Positions 1-8,165 of a stretch of 64,000 nucleotides of DNA are shown here, piece after piece. The notes below the pieces were generated by a model. That model was not told the DNA's origin. It saw only the letters and a list, made by a program, of their open reading frames with translations, and did no database searches. A program made the position numbers and the translations under genes. The stretch's first letter is position 1; each line of letters starts with the position of its first letter. This DNA is from Desulfofundulus salinus (GTDB lineage Bacteria; Bacillota; Desulfotomaculia; Desulfotomaculales; Desulfovirgulaceae). Where the stretch lies: NCBI RefSeq assembly GCF_003627965.1, contig NZ_RBWE01000001.1, positions 976,488-1,040,487 on the forward strand. The letters run 5' to 3'.

Positions 1-1
1 A

Positions 2-709
2 TACCGGGCGAGGGGCGTAACGCACGACCCGGGAAGCCTTTACGAAGGCGGCATAAAAAAGCCCATGCCCACCCTTTCGGATATACAGAAACGCCTGGCG
101 GCCAAGCCCGGCGGGGAAAGGGTGGCGGACGGCATGAAACCGCTTCTTTCCGGCGGTTCCCTGGGGATGTTCGACGGCCAGACCACCTTGACCCTTAAGG
201 AAGCGCCATATATATGTTTTGCCCTCAAGGGTCTGGGCGACGACCTGGCGCGCTTCGTGGGCGTATACGCCGTGCTTTCCTGGCTCTGGCAGATGTTCGC
301 CCAGCGGGGCGGCAGGGAGGTGCCCAAGTGCGTGGCCGTGGATGAAGCCTGGATGTTTCTCAGACACCCCGACGCGGCGCTTTACCTGGAAACCCTGGCC
401 CGGAGGGGCCGCAAGCACGGTTGCGCCCTGACCATCGCCACCCAGCGGTTTGAAGAATTCGCCTCCAGGGAGGCGGGCCGGGCGGTGATCGAGTCCTGCG
501 CGACAATTCTGGTGTTGAGGCAGGAGGAGCATGCGGTCAAAGCTGTCATAGAATACTTCCACCTCTCCGAAGGGTGCCGCAAGATTCTCTCGGGGGAACA
601 TGCCCGGCCCGGCCTGGGCATCCTGCGGGTTTCCGGGCAGACCTTTGCCGTGCAGGTTACGCCCGCACCGTTCGAGTGGGAATACGTTGAAACGAAGGTG
701 GGGGGATAG
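2..709 (+). CDS. virB4: VirB4/TraE-type conjugation ATPase, C-terminal part (gene starts before the window)
   Basis: The reading frame is open from the first bases and enters the window inside the ATPase domain, so only about 235 C-terminal residues are visible. They include the segment before Walker B (Y-R-A-R-G-V-T-H-D), a Walker B strand ending VAVDEAW near base 350, and the downstream ATQRFEEF motif typical of VirB4 proteins. VirB4 is the hexameric motor of type IV secretion at the inner face of the membrane. The Walker A part lies outside the window. The next gene follows after one base, and VirB6-like and VirB1-like genes come after it, which fits a conjugation operon. The family call is firm; the particular subtype is not resolved. 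Confidence 0.9.
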   Translation, partial: YRARGVTHDPGSLYEGGIKKPMPTLSDIQKRLAAKPGGERVADGMKPLLSGGSLGMFDGQTTLTLKEAPYICFALKGLGDDLARFVGVYAVLSWLWQMFAQRGGREVPKCVAVDEAWMFLRHPDAALYLETLARRGRKHGCALTIATQRFEEFASREAGRAVIESCATILVLRQEEHAVKAVIEYFHLSEGCRKILSGEHARPGLGILRVSGQTFAVQVTPAPFEWEYVETKVGG

Positions 710-710
710 C

Positions 711-908
711 ATGCAAGACGACCACGAATACAACCCGGTGACCCCGTTGTTGCCCATGTTCCTGGGTTTGTTTATTGGCCTGGCCGTCACCGTAGTGTCC
801 TATGTGGTCTGGCTCGTTTGGTGCATCTGGCGTGCGAAGAAGCTGAACCGCCAACCCACCGGGTTCCCGGAGGCAATCAAAGCCCGCATGAGGAAGTGGG
901 GGCCATGA
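711..908 (+). CDS. small single-span membrane protein of the conjugation operon
   Basis: 65 residues starting at ATG 711, one base after the virB4 stop. There is one strongly hydrophobic stretch (about residues 12-38) followed by a basic tail rich in K and R, so an N-out/C-in single-span protein is likely. The stop overlaps the next start in an ATGA arrangement, so it is translationally coupled to the VirB6-like gene. Position between VirB4 and VirB6 suggests a minor type IV secretion subunit, but no family was recognised. Confidence 0.7.
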   Translation: MQDDHEYNPVTPLLPMFLGLFIGLAVTVVSYVVWLVWCIWRAKKLNRQPTGFPEAIKARMRKWGP

Positions 909-2707
909 AGCGGGCGGCGGCTTTGTTTTTCGCCCTGCTCCTGCTCCTTTTTCCCCTGGCCCCTGCACTGGCGCAGGTTGATTTAATACAAGATCAGCCG
1001 GAAGACGCAGCCGGAGACCCGTGGGCGCCGGAGGACCGGGGAGGCACCTTCGAGAAAATCGTGGCCTCCCTGATAACTTTTCCCATTCGGATTTCCGAAG
1101 GTGCGCTGAAGGCCGCCGGGTTCAAATCCATAGACCAACTGGTGTTCCTGGAGGGGGTTCCGGACGACCAGAAGCGTTTCGTCCCCTGGGAGACTGAGGG
1201 CGAAAGGGGTAACCTGCGAGAATGGTTCGTCGCCTTATGCTCGATAGCCGCTCCTTTTTACCTTATCGTTATAGCGGTCACCGCGTTCAAGTTTTTCTAC
1301 GCGGCGGCCAACCCGGGGGCCAGGCGGGAGGCAATGGAGTCCATCCAACGCTGGTTTTTGGCCGTCGGTATCATCGTGCTCGCACCCTTCGTCCTGGAAA
1401 CCTTCATGTGGCTTTCATCGGTCCTGCTGGACGGAGTTGAGGGGGCTTTCCAGTACGTGGTCCAGGGTACGGGCAGAAGTGTGGGCGATTGGGGAGTTAA
1501 CTTCGGCGGGGTGAACGTCAGTACGGGCTCCGTTCTGGCCACGGCCGTGGTCAAGCTGGCGTTCTTCCTGTTCTTCTGTTACCTGAACGTCATCTACCTG
1601 GTGCGCAAGCTGGCCCTGACGGTGTTCTATGTGTTCACCCCCTTGATGGCCCTCATGTGGGCCGGCAACAAAAACGTTACCGCTGCGGCCGTCTGGCTGG
1701 GGGAGTTGGCGTCCAACGCTTTCATGCCCGTGGCCCACGCCCTGGTGCTGGGTACCATCCTCATCCTGGCGGACGTAAAAAACCTGGAGGCCTCCTGGCT
1801 GGCCGTACTGATATACCTGTACACGGTCGTACCGCTGTCGGAGGTCCTGCGCAATTCCATGATGGGTATTTTCACCAGAGCGGCGGGGTTGAACGAGAAG
1901 GCCGTGGCCACCGGCGCGATGGCCGCCCTGGGCCTGGGCGGGGTGGTGTCCCTTGCCCGGCTGGGTGCGGCGACTTTCGCCTCCCGACCCCTCCCGCTGG
2001 AAGGGGAAAGCCCCGCTTCCGGCGGAGGCGAAGCACCAGAGGGCCCGCCTCCGGGCGGGTGGGGCGGCACGCCCGGCGGGATTCAACCTGCTCCCCGGCG
2101 GCAGGCCGGGTTTACCTCCCCGGATCTGCGCGGCGAAATGCCTGCCGGCTCTTCCGGCAGCCCGCCGGTGGCGGCCAGAGGAATGGGTTCGTCCTACGGG
2201 ATGTTAGGTACACACTCCGCAGTTGGTCAGACGACGCACCCGGTAACCGGGTCGGAAGTCATTCCGCCCGGGTCACCGCTGAAAGGACGGGTTCAAAACC
2301 CGTCAATAACGGGACTTCTGGCGGCAACCGACACCGCCTCGCGGGCCGGTGAGTTCGCCCGCACCGGGGCGAGCATCGCCGGCGGCTTTGTCGGCGGTGT
2401 AGTGCCCGGCGGTGAAGCCATTGTGAAAACCGGGGCGTCCCTGGCGGCAGCCATGACCAGGGGCGCTTCTGTGGTAGCCGGCACCACCCTGCAGGCGGCC
2501 CGGCGGTCAAAAGAAGAAAAAGTGGGCTTCGGGGAGGCTTTAAAGGCCGAGACCGGGGCGGGCAGCGTCACCGGGGCCGCCGGCAGGGTGCTTTCCACGG
2601 CGGCCATGAGCGCCTGGAACCCGGCCCTGGGGCAGCGGCAGGCGAAGCTTTACGCGGCATATGACGCGGCGCAAAGAGGACTGGACGGATTAAGGTATAG
2701 GAATTAA
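905..2707 (+). CDS. VirB6/TrbL-like polytopic conjugation channel protein
   Basis: 600 residues from ATG 905, chosen because it gives a clean signal peptide (K-R, long Leu/Ala core, A-L-A cleavage near residue 23) and overlaps the preceding stop. After an extracytoplasmic stretch there are about five hydrophobic segments between residues 105 and 320, then a long Gly/Pro/Ser-rich tail with little predicted order. VirB6/TrbL proteins form the inner-membrane part of the type IV secretion channel. The architecture (signal, central membrane block, disordered tail) and the place after virB4 support the call, though sequence conservation in this family is low. A terminator follows at 2717. Confidence 0.75.
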   Translation: MKRAAALFFALLLLLFPLAPALAQVDLIQDQPEDAAGDPWAPEDRGGTFEKIVASLITFPIRISEGALKAAGFKSIDQLVFLEGVPDDQKRFVPWETEGERGNLREWFVALCSIAAPFYLIVIAVTAFKFFYAAANPGARREAMESIQRWFLAVGIIVLAPFVLETFMWLSSVLLDGVEGAFQYVVQGTGRSVGDWGVNFGGVNVSTGSVLATAVVKLAFFLFFCYLNVIYLVRKLALTVFYVFTPLMALMWAGNKNVTAAAVWLGELASNAFMPVAHALVLGTILILADVKNLEASWLAVLIYLYTVVPLSEVLRNSMMGIFTRAAGLNEKAVATGAMAALGLGGVVSLARLGAATFASRPLPLEGESPASGGGEAPEGPPPGGWGGTPGGIQPAPRRQAGFTSPDLRGEMPAGSSGSPPVAARGMGSSYGMLGTHSAVGQTTHPVTGSEVIPPGSPLKGRVQNPSITGLLAATDTASRAGEFARTGASIAGGFVGGVVPGGEAIVKTGASLAAAMTRGASVVAGTTLQAARRSKEEKVGFGEALKAETGAGSVTGAAGRVLSTAAMSAWNPALGQRQAKLYAAYDAAQRGLDGLRYRN

Positions 2708-2716
2708 TGATTACTG

Positions 2717-2749
2717 CGGGTACCGGAAAGGTGCCCGTTTTTGTTTTTT
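2717..2749 (+). terminator. Rho-independent terminator after the VirB6-like gene
   Basis: An 8-bp stem, CGGGTACC with GGTGCCCG (one G-U pair), encloses a GGAAA loop and is followed by TTTTTGTTTTTT. Confidence 0.75.
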
Positions 2750-2763
2750 GAGGTGATTAAACT

Positions 2764-3327
2764 TTGAGCTACCGCAGAATGGGACGTGGTCTGGCGCAGC
2801 AGGCTTTGAAAAGGGCCGCACTAAAGCTGCTCAAAAAGTCCGGGTCGAAGCTGGTGGCCGTAATCATCGGTACGCTGGGACCGCCCCTGATCATCTTTTT
2901 TATTGCGGTGGCCCTGGCCCTCTTCCTCTTCGCGGCGGTCTACGCGGCCATGCCGGGGGACCAGCACCTGACCGGCGTGAAGCCGTCCCAAGCGGACGCG
3001 GCCATCCGGGACTTCGCGAAGTCGCGGGTGGCGGAAATGAACGTGAAAGAAACCTGGCTCGTCCCCGGTGATGGCGCGTGGTACCCGGGTAAAGGCGAGT
3101 ACACGTTCGGACGCCTGGTGGACCGCTACGGGCAGGACACGAAGCTGGTCAACGAATGGGGGGACGCCTACGCGCCGGTGCTGTACCGGGCGCTACAAAC
3201 GGCGGGGACGGACCGTATGGCCGACCGGGCCTGGGTGGAGGCAAAAATCCGGGAAGCGGCGAAGGAATTACGCCCCTGGTTTTATTACAAGGAAAGCAAA
3301 GTCACCTACTGCGGCAAGGATGGGTGA
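2764..3327 (+). CDS. N-terminal portion of a VirB1-like cell-wall hydrolase, ended by an in-frame TGA
   Basis: 187 residues from a TTG start preceded by GAGGTGA. A basic N-terminus is followed by one membrane span (about residues 30-62), then an extracytoplasmic domain. The TGA at 3325-3327 is in the same frame as the downstream hydrolase segment (3352-4467), so this looks like the anchor and N-terminal half of a single membrane-bound murein hydrolase of about 567 residues. The residues just before the stop read C-G-K-D-G. Whether the stop is a mutation, a recoded codon or a sequence error cannot be told here. The downstream part has no good ribosome site of its own. Confidence 0.65.
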   Translation: MSYRRMGRGLAQQALKRAALKLLKKSGSKLVAVIIGTLGPPLIIFFIAVALALFLFAAVYAAMPGDQHLTGVKPSQADAAIRDFAKSRVAEMNVKETWLVPGDGAWYPGKGEYTFGRLVDRYGQDTKLVNEWGDAYAPVLYRALQTAGTDRMADRAWVEAKIREAAKELRPWFYYKESKVTYCGKDG

Positions 3328-3351
3328 ACTGCAGAAACGGTTTACCTCCTG

Positions 3352-4467
3352 GTGGAGGCTTACACGATCAGGGGCCACAATCTTTACCGCTACCGATGGG
3401 TGACAAAAACCTACGGTGACGGTGGTTCGGTGACTTACGAAGAACTTGCAGGCATCGAGACCCTGGACAACGGCAGGAAGTACCTGGAGGCTTACTTGGC
3501 GAAAGCGCTCGGACTGCCGTCTGGTTCAACAGACATTGAGCTGGCCGGGGACATGGTCTTTAACGCGGGTATAGCCTTCACACAGGCCAGGAAAGAATGG
3601 CTGGCCTGGCTGGATCATGCCTTCGGTGTGACCTACGCCTGGGCCTCCGGTGCGGGGATCCCTGCCGAGTTCCGGACATTTCTGGAAGAGGCTGAAAAGC
3701 TCACGGGTATACCCGCCTGGTTTCTGGCAGGGTTGATTCAAAAGGAATCAGACTGGAATCCTCTGGCCGTTAACGACAGGACCGGGTGTTTCGGGTTGAC
3801 CCAGCAGCACCCGGACTACTGGCCTGAACGGGCGCGGGCCGCCGGGTTCGACCCGGAGCGGGATAAGTGGAATCCCAGGGCGCAGATTATCGTCGGTGCG
3901 CTGTACCTGGTCTCCCTCTTTGACGCCCGGGGACTGGAATGGGAGGGTGATGGTTGGAAAAATGATTCAGACTTACATGCAGCTCTTGCACGTTATGGTG
4001 GTTATGGAGCGGACGTTGTGGGAGCGAAGCCTTATATAGATAAGGTCGTCACGGCGGCGCAAGCCTACCGCACCCCGGCGGTGTGGCCGGTGCCGGGGAC
4101 GGGCAGGGGCGACATCACCAGTTACTTCGGCATGAGGTACCACCCGACCCTGCATATATGGAGGATGCACAACGGTATTGACATCGCCGCGCCGGAGGGG
4201 ACACCGGTCGTATCGGTGTCGGGCGGTGTGGTCACGACCGGGTACGACAGTGAATCGGGTAATTTCGTGGTCGTCCGGGACGGCACTTATGAGTACGTCT
4301 ACTGCCATTTGTCCCGGATATTGGCCGTAGACGGCCAGGCCGTAAGGCCCGGCGACCAGATTGGCCTGGTGGGGGCCACCGGTGAAGCCACCGGTCCGCA
4401 CCTGCACTTCGGGGTAAAGAAGCTAAATACCAATAGCTGGATAGACCCGTTGTTGGTTTTAAGTTAA
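3352..4467 (+). CDS. SLT lytic transglycosylase + M23 (LytM) endopeptidase, C-terminal portion of the split hydrolase
   Basis: 371 residues if begun at GTG 3352, though no Shine-Dalgarno sequence precedes it. Reading straight on from the TGA at 3325 in the same frame adds T-A-E-T-V-Y-L-L-V. The first domain has the lysozyme-like core with LIQKESDWNP, where E is the likely catalytic residue. The second has the M23 zinc motifs HNGIDIAAP and GPHLHFG. Such bifunctional enzymes cut peptidoglycan glycan and peptide bonds so that a conjugation channel can cross the wall. It probably belongs to the upstream segment as one protein. Confidence 0.8.
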   Translation: MEAYTIRGHNLYRYRWVTKTYGDGGSVTYEELAGIETLDNGRKYLEAYLAKALGLPSGSTDIELAGDMVFNAGIAFTQARKEWLAWLDHAFGVTYAWASGAGIPAEFRTFLEEAEKLTGIPAWFLAGLIQKESDWNPLAVNDRTGCFGLTQQHPDYWPERARAAGFDPERDKWNPRAQIIVGALYLVSLFDARGLEWEGDGWKNDSDLHAALARYGGYGADVVGAKPYIDKVVTAAQAYRTPAVWPVPGTGRGDITSYFGMRYHPTLHIWRMHNGIDIAAPEGTPVVSVSGGVVTTGYDSESGNFVVVRDGTYEYVYCHLSRILAVDGQAVRPGDQIGLVGATGEATGPHLHFGVKKLNTNSWIDPLLVLS

Positions 4468-4525
4468 TATTCTCCCCCGGGCTTGAAGGTCGGGGTATCC
4501 GACGCAGAAAGGACGGTGAGCTGTC

Positions 4526-4696
4526 GTGTTGTCCCTTGCTGTACTTTATGCGGTGGGGTGCCTATTAAATTGCACCTTTTACCTCATCGCCCGTTTGGTG
4601 GGAGCACAGCATGTTGCGGACAATCGGGCGCTGGCGTCGGTGTGGTGGATGCTCGGCGCCTGGAGCTGGTTCATACTGGCAATGGTGCTTTTTTAG
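4526..4696 (+). CDS. small two-span membrane protein
   Basis: 56 residues from GTG 4526 with GGTGAG five bases upstream. Two hydrophobic stretches (residues 2-22 and 37-55) are separated by a short polar loop. Gene density and the ribosome site favour it being real, but it matches no family I know. It precedes a membrane metalloprotease gene. Confidence 0.5.
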   Translation: MLSLAVLYAVGCLLNCTFYLIARLVGAQHVADNRALASVWWMLGAWSWFILAMVLF

Positions 4697-4762
4697 AAAG
4701 GACAGACCTCTCCCACAGCGAATCGGATCAGGAAAACGTCGTTTTGGGAGGGGGTGGGACAA

Positions 4763-5458
4763 ATGGGTTCTCTGTCGGTGTTAGTTTTCGGCTTTTCAAT
4801 GATTATGATTGGAGTGGTGTCGTTGTTGTTAATGAGGTCGTACTTTTCGAAGCTTTTCAGGCGGATTAAAGAAAGCCATTTGGCGGCTGAAATTAAAGGA
4901 CCCCTCGACAACTTTGGAGTCGTTGCTGAATTGGTCGGGAACGTAAGAGCTGTCTATTCCCCGGTTGGGGGAGGGCGGTACATTTCGCGAGAAAAGACGG
5001 TCCTCCTGAGTTACCCCCCGGGGAGCAAAGGTCTGTGGGCACTTTTGGAAGCAGCTCACGAAGCGGGGCACGCGGCTAAACCGCATCCCCTTACCGAATT
5101 GCTGGCATCAACCCCGTTAAGGCTCGCGATCAGCATGGTGGCTCCCGTGGCCATATCTTTTTTTGTGGGCTGGCGGGTGCCGCACCAGGCAATTTCTTTA
5201 GCTCTGCTGGCCGTTTTACTGAGCTTTCCTTTAATTGCCCTGGCGGCCATCACGCAGGAGGAGGTTGGAGCCTGCCTTTTTTCGAGGCGCTGGATGTGTT
5301 CCTATCTTGATGGGCAGGGCTACGAGACCTATCAGGGTGCTGTTGCTAAAATGATACATGCCGAGGTGGCTTTTGAAATTTTGGACGGGTTTGCCCTGCT
5401 TTTGTTTTTCGAGGGTGCAATCGTTTTATTTTGGGGCTTGGGGAGGACGTTAATATGA
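4763..5458 (+). CDS. membrane zinc metalloprotease, YugP-like
   Basis: 231 residues from ATG 4763 (GGGAGGGGG upstream; GTG 4754 is possible). One N-terminal membrane span is followed by a cytosolic part, the motif AAHEAGHAA near residue 98 (HExxH zinc site), two hydrophobic segments, and a conserved-looking tail with E residues. The order span, HEAGHA, spans resembles the YugP neutral zinc metallopeptidase family, whose role is poorly known. The stop overlaps the next start (ATGA). A role in trimming pilus or conjugation proteins is only inference from position. Confidence 0.65.
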   Translation: MGSLSVLVFGFSMIMIGVVSLLLMRSYFSKLFRRIKESHLAAEIKGPLDNFGVVAELVGNVRAVYSPVGGGRYISREKTVLLSYPPGSKGLWALLEAAHEAGHAAKPHPLTELLASTPLRLAISMVAPVAISFFVGWRVPHQAISLALLAVLLSFPLIALAAITQEEVGACLFSRRWMCSYLDGQGYETYQGAVAKMIHAEVAFEILDGFALLLFFEGAIVLFWGLGRTLI

Positions 5459-5562
5459 GCGCAGGCACGCGGTGGATAAAAGAAGAAATGCTGGTTGCCG
5501 TTGCGGCGATAAGCGCCCTTTTGTTATTGACGGTAGTCGGGAAAATGTTGTTCCTTTTCTGA
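5455..5562 (+). CDS. 35-residue single-span membrane peptide
   Basis: ATG 5455 overlaps the metalloprotease stop (ATGA), and the reading frame ends at TGA 5560-5562 just before the TadZ-like gene. Polar N-terminus, then a hydrophobic span of about 20 residues. The translational coupling is the main reason to list it. Function unknown. Confidence 0.45.
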   Translation: MSAGTRWIKEEMLVAVAAISALLLLTVVGKMLFLF

Positions 5563-5584
5563 TTGGATGGGGTGGTGGCAAATC

Positions 5585-7525
5585 ATGCTCGTTCTCCTGG
5601 CGCATCCGGATCCAGAAGTCCTGGCAGGCTACCTTCGGGGTGCGGATCACGAAGTCAGGGAGCTGTACGTGAACGACCTGGCCGTTCAGGCAGCCGTGAA
5701 GTTTGGTGCTGACGCCGTAATTTACTCCGACAGCCTGGAACCGGTTGTGCCCCACGAGGAGGCACTGAAGGCTCTCCTCGACGCCGGCCTGCGCGTGGTG
5801 CTCCTGGCCCGGCGGGATAGCCCTCTGGTACCCTATGCTGGCGCCCTGGGAATCCGGGACTTAGTTTTCCTTCCTGCTTCCCCGGCCCAGGTCCTGTACC
5901 GCCTGGAAAACCCCGCATCTCCCCAGGAAGCGGCTGAGTTGGTGAGGGGGCTTATGGTAACCGGAGGCGTAGCGAGTCCGCTGAACCCGGCCACACTGGC
6001 CGAGGCGGGCCTGGAGCCCGACGAAGCAGCGGTGGGGGAAGTGGAAGCAGGTGAGGCAAAGAGAAAAAAAGCGGGGCTGCTTGGAAAGCTGAACCAGCTC
6101 CGTCCGGTTAGCATCAATCAAGCCGGTAAACCTGAACAGGAAAAAATGCAGGCCGGAAACGACCCGGAGCCGGAAAGATCAACTCCGGGAGGAGAAGACG
6201 CCGTAGAGCCGGACTACAAACCCCCGCAGGATACGGGTAGCGGTATTCCTGTTCTAAACAGGGTGGTTTCGGGCACCCCTAAAGTGCTCCTGGGACTTGG
6301 CAGCGACCAGCTGGAAGAATGGTTCCAGGGGGTATTTGACGGCGTTCTGGAAGTAATCCACGCTTCCAGGACGCCGGAAGATTTTAAAGAAGCCGTTGAA
6401 AACGCCGCCCCGGATATAGCCGTACTGATGCGTCCGGGGCCGGCCGGAGGCATAGCCGACGCTCACAAGCTCGCCGCATGGGCGGTAACCAGGGTGCCGG
6501 CCGTTCTGTTCATTGCCGGGGAGCTGGACGATGCAGGCAGGGAAATGGCGGAAGAGGCCGCCAGTGCGGGGGTGCGCCACATACTTACCTGCCCGCCCGG
6601 CGGTTTCGTCTCCGGGGAAGAACTGGTCTTCCTGGTCAACTTCCTGATCCGTGAGCTGAAGCCCGGGCAAGCCGGACCGGCGGCGGTGCAAAAGCCCGAG
6701 CCGAAAAAGAAACAGAAACCCCGGAAGAGCGGGCGGCCGGAAAAAAAGTTCCGGTTCGTACTGCCCGGGGCATCTGTTAAAGAATCCGTGCCGCTGGAGG
6801 AGGTAACCCCGGAAGACGAAGCGGAAAAGGATGTGCCCCTTCATGAGGCACAAGGGAAAAATCCGGCATCCGTAGTCCCCGGGGGACTTCTGGCGGTCGT
6901 ATCGCCCTGGCGTCCGGGTCTTGCGGGCAGAATCGCCGCTCAGGCGGCGAGGATGTTCGCGGCCACCGGAAACGAAGTGGCCTTTATATGCGCGGCGAAG
7001 GAGAGCACGGGTGCGGTCTGGCTGGACGTGAGCGACGAGGAACTCATCATGTGTGACTGGCGTGTGCCCGGGTCGGCCGTTCCCCTGGTGCGTGACAGGC
7101 TAAAGCTCTGGCCGGTGGACCCGGCAAAAGACCTGGACTGCGGCAGGGACGGCGTGATCGAGCTCATAAAGCAGGCACGCAGGACTGCCGTCTACACGGT
7201 GGTCGACTTCGGCGGTGACGTCAGCCTGGCCGGTAAAGCGGTATTCCTCGGGCGCTCGGTAGTGATGTGCGTCGTCCCCGGCGGGGACCCGGTGGAGCTG
7301 AAGACGGCCCTGCTCTGGTTCCGGCAATTGAAAGAGGGGAGGGAAAACGTGGTGGCGGGCATAGACCTCAGGGGGGTGCCGCCGGTCGTGCCGGAACAGC
7401 TGAACCCCGTGCTGACCATCCGCCACAACCCGGCGGACGCCCTTTCCGAAGCCCTGGTGCGGGGGGTGGAAGGAGAGTTTTACTGGGAAAGGATGAGGAG
7501 CATTGCCAAAAAACAAACTGGTTAA
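5585..7525 (+). CDS. large TadZ/CpaE-like protein with receiver-like domains and a degenerate ATPase domain
   Basis: 646 residues from ATG 5585 (GGTGG upstream; ATG 5567 is an alternative). Residues 1-110 look like a pseudo-receiver (HPDPEVL start, alternating strands and helices). A charged linker follows, then a second receiver-like domain (about 230-370), a K/P-rich linker, and a C-terminal MinD/ParA-like fold (about 440-640) that lacks a KGG Walker A motif. TadZ/CpaE proteins position Tad pili at the pole and have receiver plus ATPase architecture. Here the ATPase site seems dead, while the shorter protein at 8166 keeps one. It overlaps the CpaB gene and starts operon A. Confidence 0.6.
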   Translation: MLVLLAHPDPEVLAGYLRGADHEVRELYVNDLAVQAAVKFGADAVIYSDSLEPVVPHEEALKALLDAGLRVVLLARRDSPLVPYAGALGIRDLVFLPASPAQVLYRLENPASPQEAAELVRGLMVTGGVASPLNPATLAEAGLEPDEAAVGEVEAGEAKRKKAGLLGKLNQLRPVSINQAGKPEQEKMQAGNDPEPERSTPGGEDAVEPDYKPPQDTGSGIPVLNRVVSGTPKVLLGLGSDQLEEWFQGVFDGVLEVIHASRTPEDFKEAVENAAPDIAVLMRPGPAGGIADAHKLAAWAVTRVPAVLFIAGELDDAGREMAEEAASAGVRHILTCPPGGFVSGEELVFLVNFLIRELKPGQAGPAAVQKPEPKKKQKPRKSGRPEKKFRFVLPGASVKESVPLEEVTPEDEAEKDVPLHEAQGKNPASVVPGGLLAVVSPWRPGLAGRIAAQAARMFAATGNEVAFICAAKESTGAVWLDVSDEELIMCDWRVPGSAVPLVRDRLKLWPVDPAKDLDCGRDGVIELIKQARRTAVYTVVDFGGDVSLAGKAVFLGRSVVMCVVPGGDPVELKTALLWFRQLKEGRENVVAGIDLRGVPPVVPEQLNPVLTIRHNPADALSEALVRGVEGEFYWERMRSIAKKQTG

Positions 7526-8165
7526 CGTTTTAACAGCCCTGGTCCTGGTCGTACTGTCCGGCGCTCTTGTCTGGTACATCATCGGGATTACCGCGCCGAC
7601 GGTGCCGGTGGTCAAGGCCCAGAAGAAAATACCGGTGGGTACTATTATCACCGGCGACATGGTGAAGGTCCAGCCCATGGCCAGGGTGGACGTACCTCCC
7701 GACGCCGTGTCGGACGTCCGGGAGGTAATCGGCAAAACCGTAACCCTCGGCACCCTTCTGCCGGGTGACCCCGTCAGGAAGGCGCACGTAAAGGCGGGAG
7801 TGGGGAGCCTGCAGGCCCGTCTCAACGCCCTGGCCCCCGGAAGGGTGGCCGTGGACCTGCCCGCCGAAAGTGGGCTGAAGGGGCTTTCCGCAGGGGATAA
7901 AGTGATGGTCTTTGGGGAAGTGCCGGTCGGGGATGCAGCCTCGAAAACGGCGGCCACGGTCGTGGAACTCATAGCCCGTGATGCCGTGGTTCTCGAGGTG
8001 CCCGGGGACAGGCCGCAGGGCGAGGGCGTATTCGGCGGCACCGGGGGCGCCAAGGGGCCGGTGGTGGTGGCGGTAACGCCCGAGGAGGCCAAAAAAATCG
8101 CCAACTCCATCGTCAGGGGCAAAAGGACGGCGATAGCCCTCCTGCCCCGGGAGGGGGTCAGGTAA
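7503..8165 (+). CDS. cpaB: Flp pilus assembly protein CpaB/RcpC (SAF domain)
   Basis: 220 residues from TTG 7503 with GGATGAGGAG upstream, overlapping the end of the preceding gene. One N-terminal membrane span, then a SAF domain with the usual P-V-x-A-x-x-x-I-P-x-G-T opening, and a second beta-rich domain. In Tad systems CpaB/RcpC acts on the outer side of the membrane in pilus assembly. A paralogue is encoded at 32911 in operon B. The next gene begins directly after the stop. Confidence 0.85.
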   Translation: MPKNKLVNVLTALVLVVLSGALVWYIIGITAPTVPVVKAQKKIPVGTIITGDMVKVQPMARVDVPPDAVSDVREVIGKTVTLGTLLPGDPVRKAHVKAGVGSLQARLNALAPGRVAVDLPAESGLKGLSAGDKVMVFGEVPVGDAASKTAATVVELIARDAVVLEVPGDRPQGEGVFGGTGGAKGPVVVAVTPEEAKKIANSIVRGKRTAIALLPREGVR

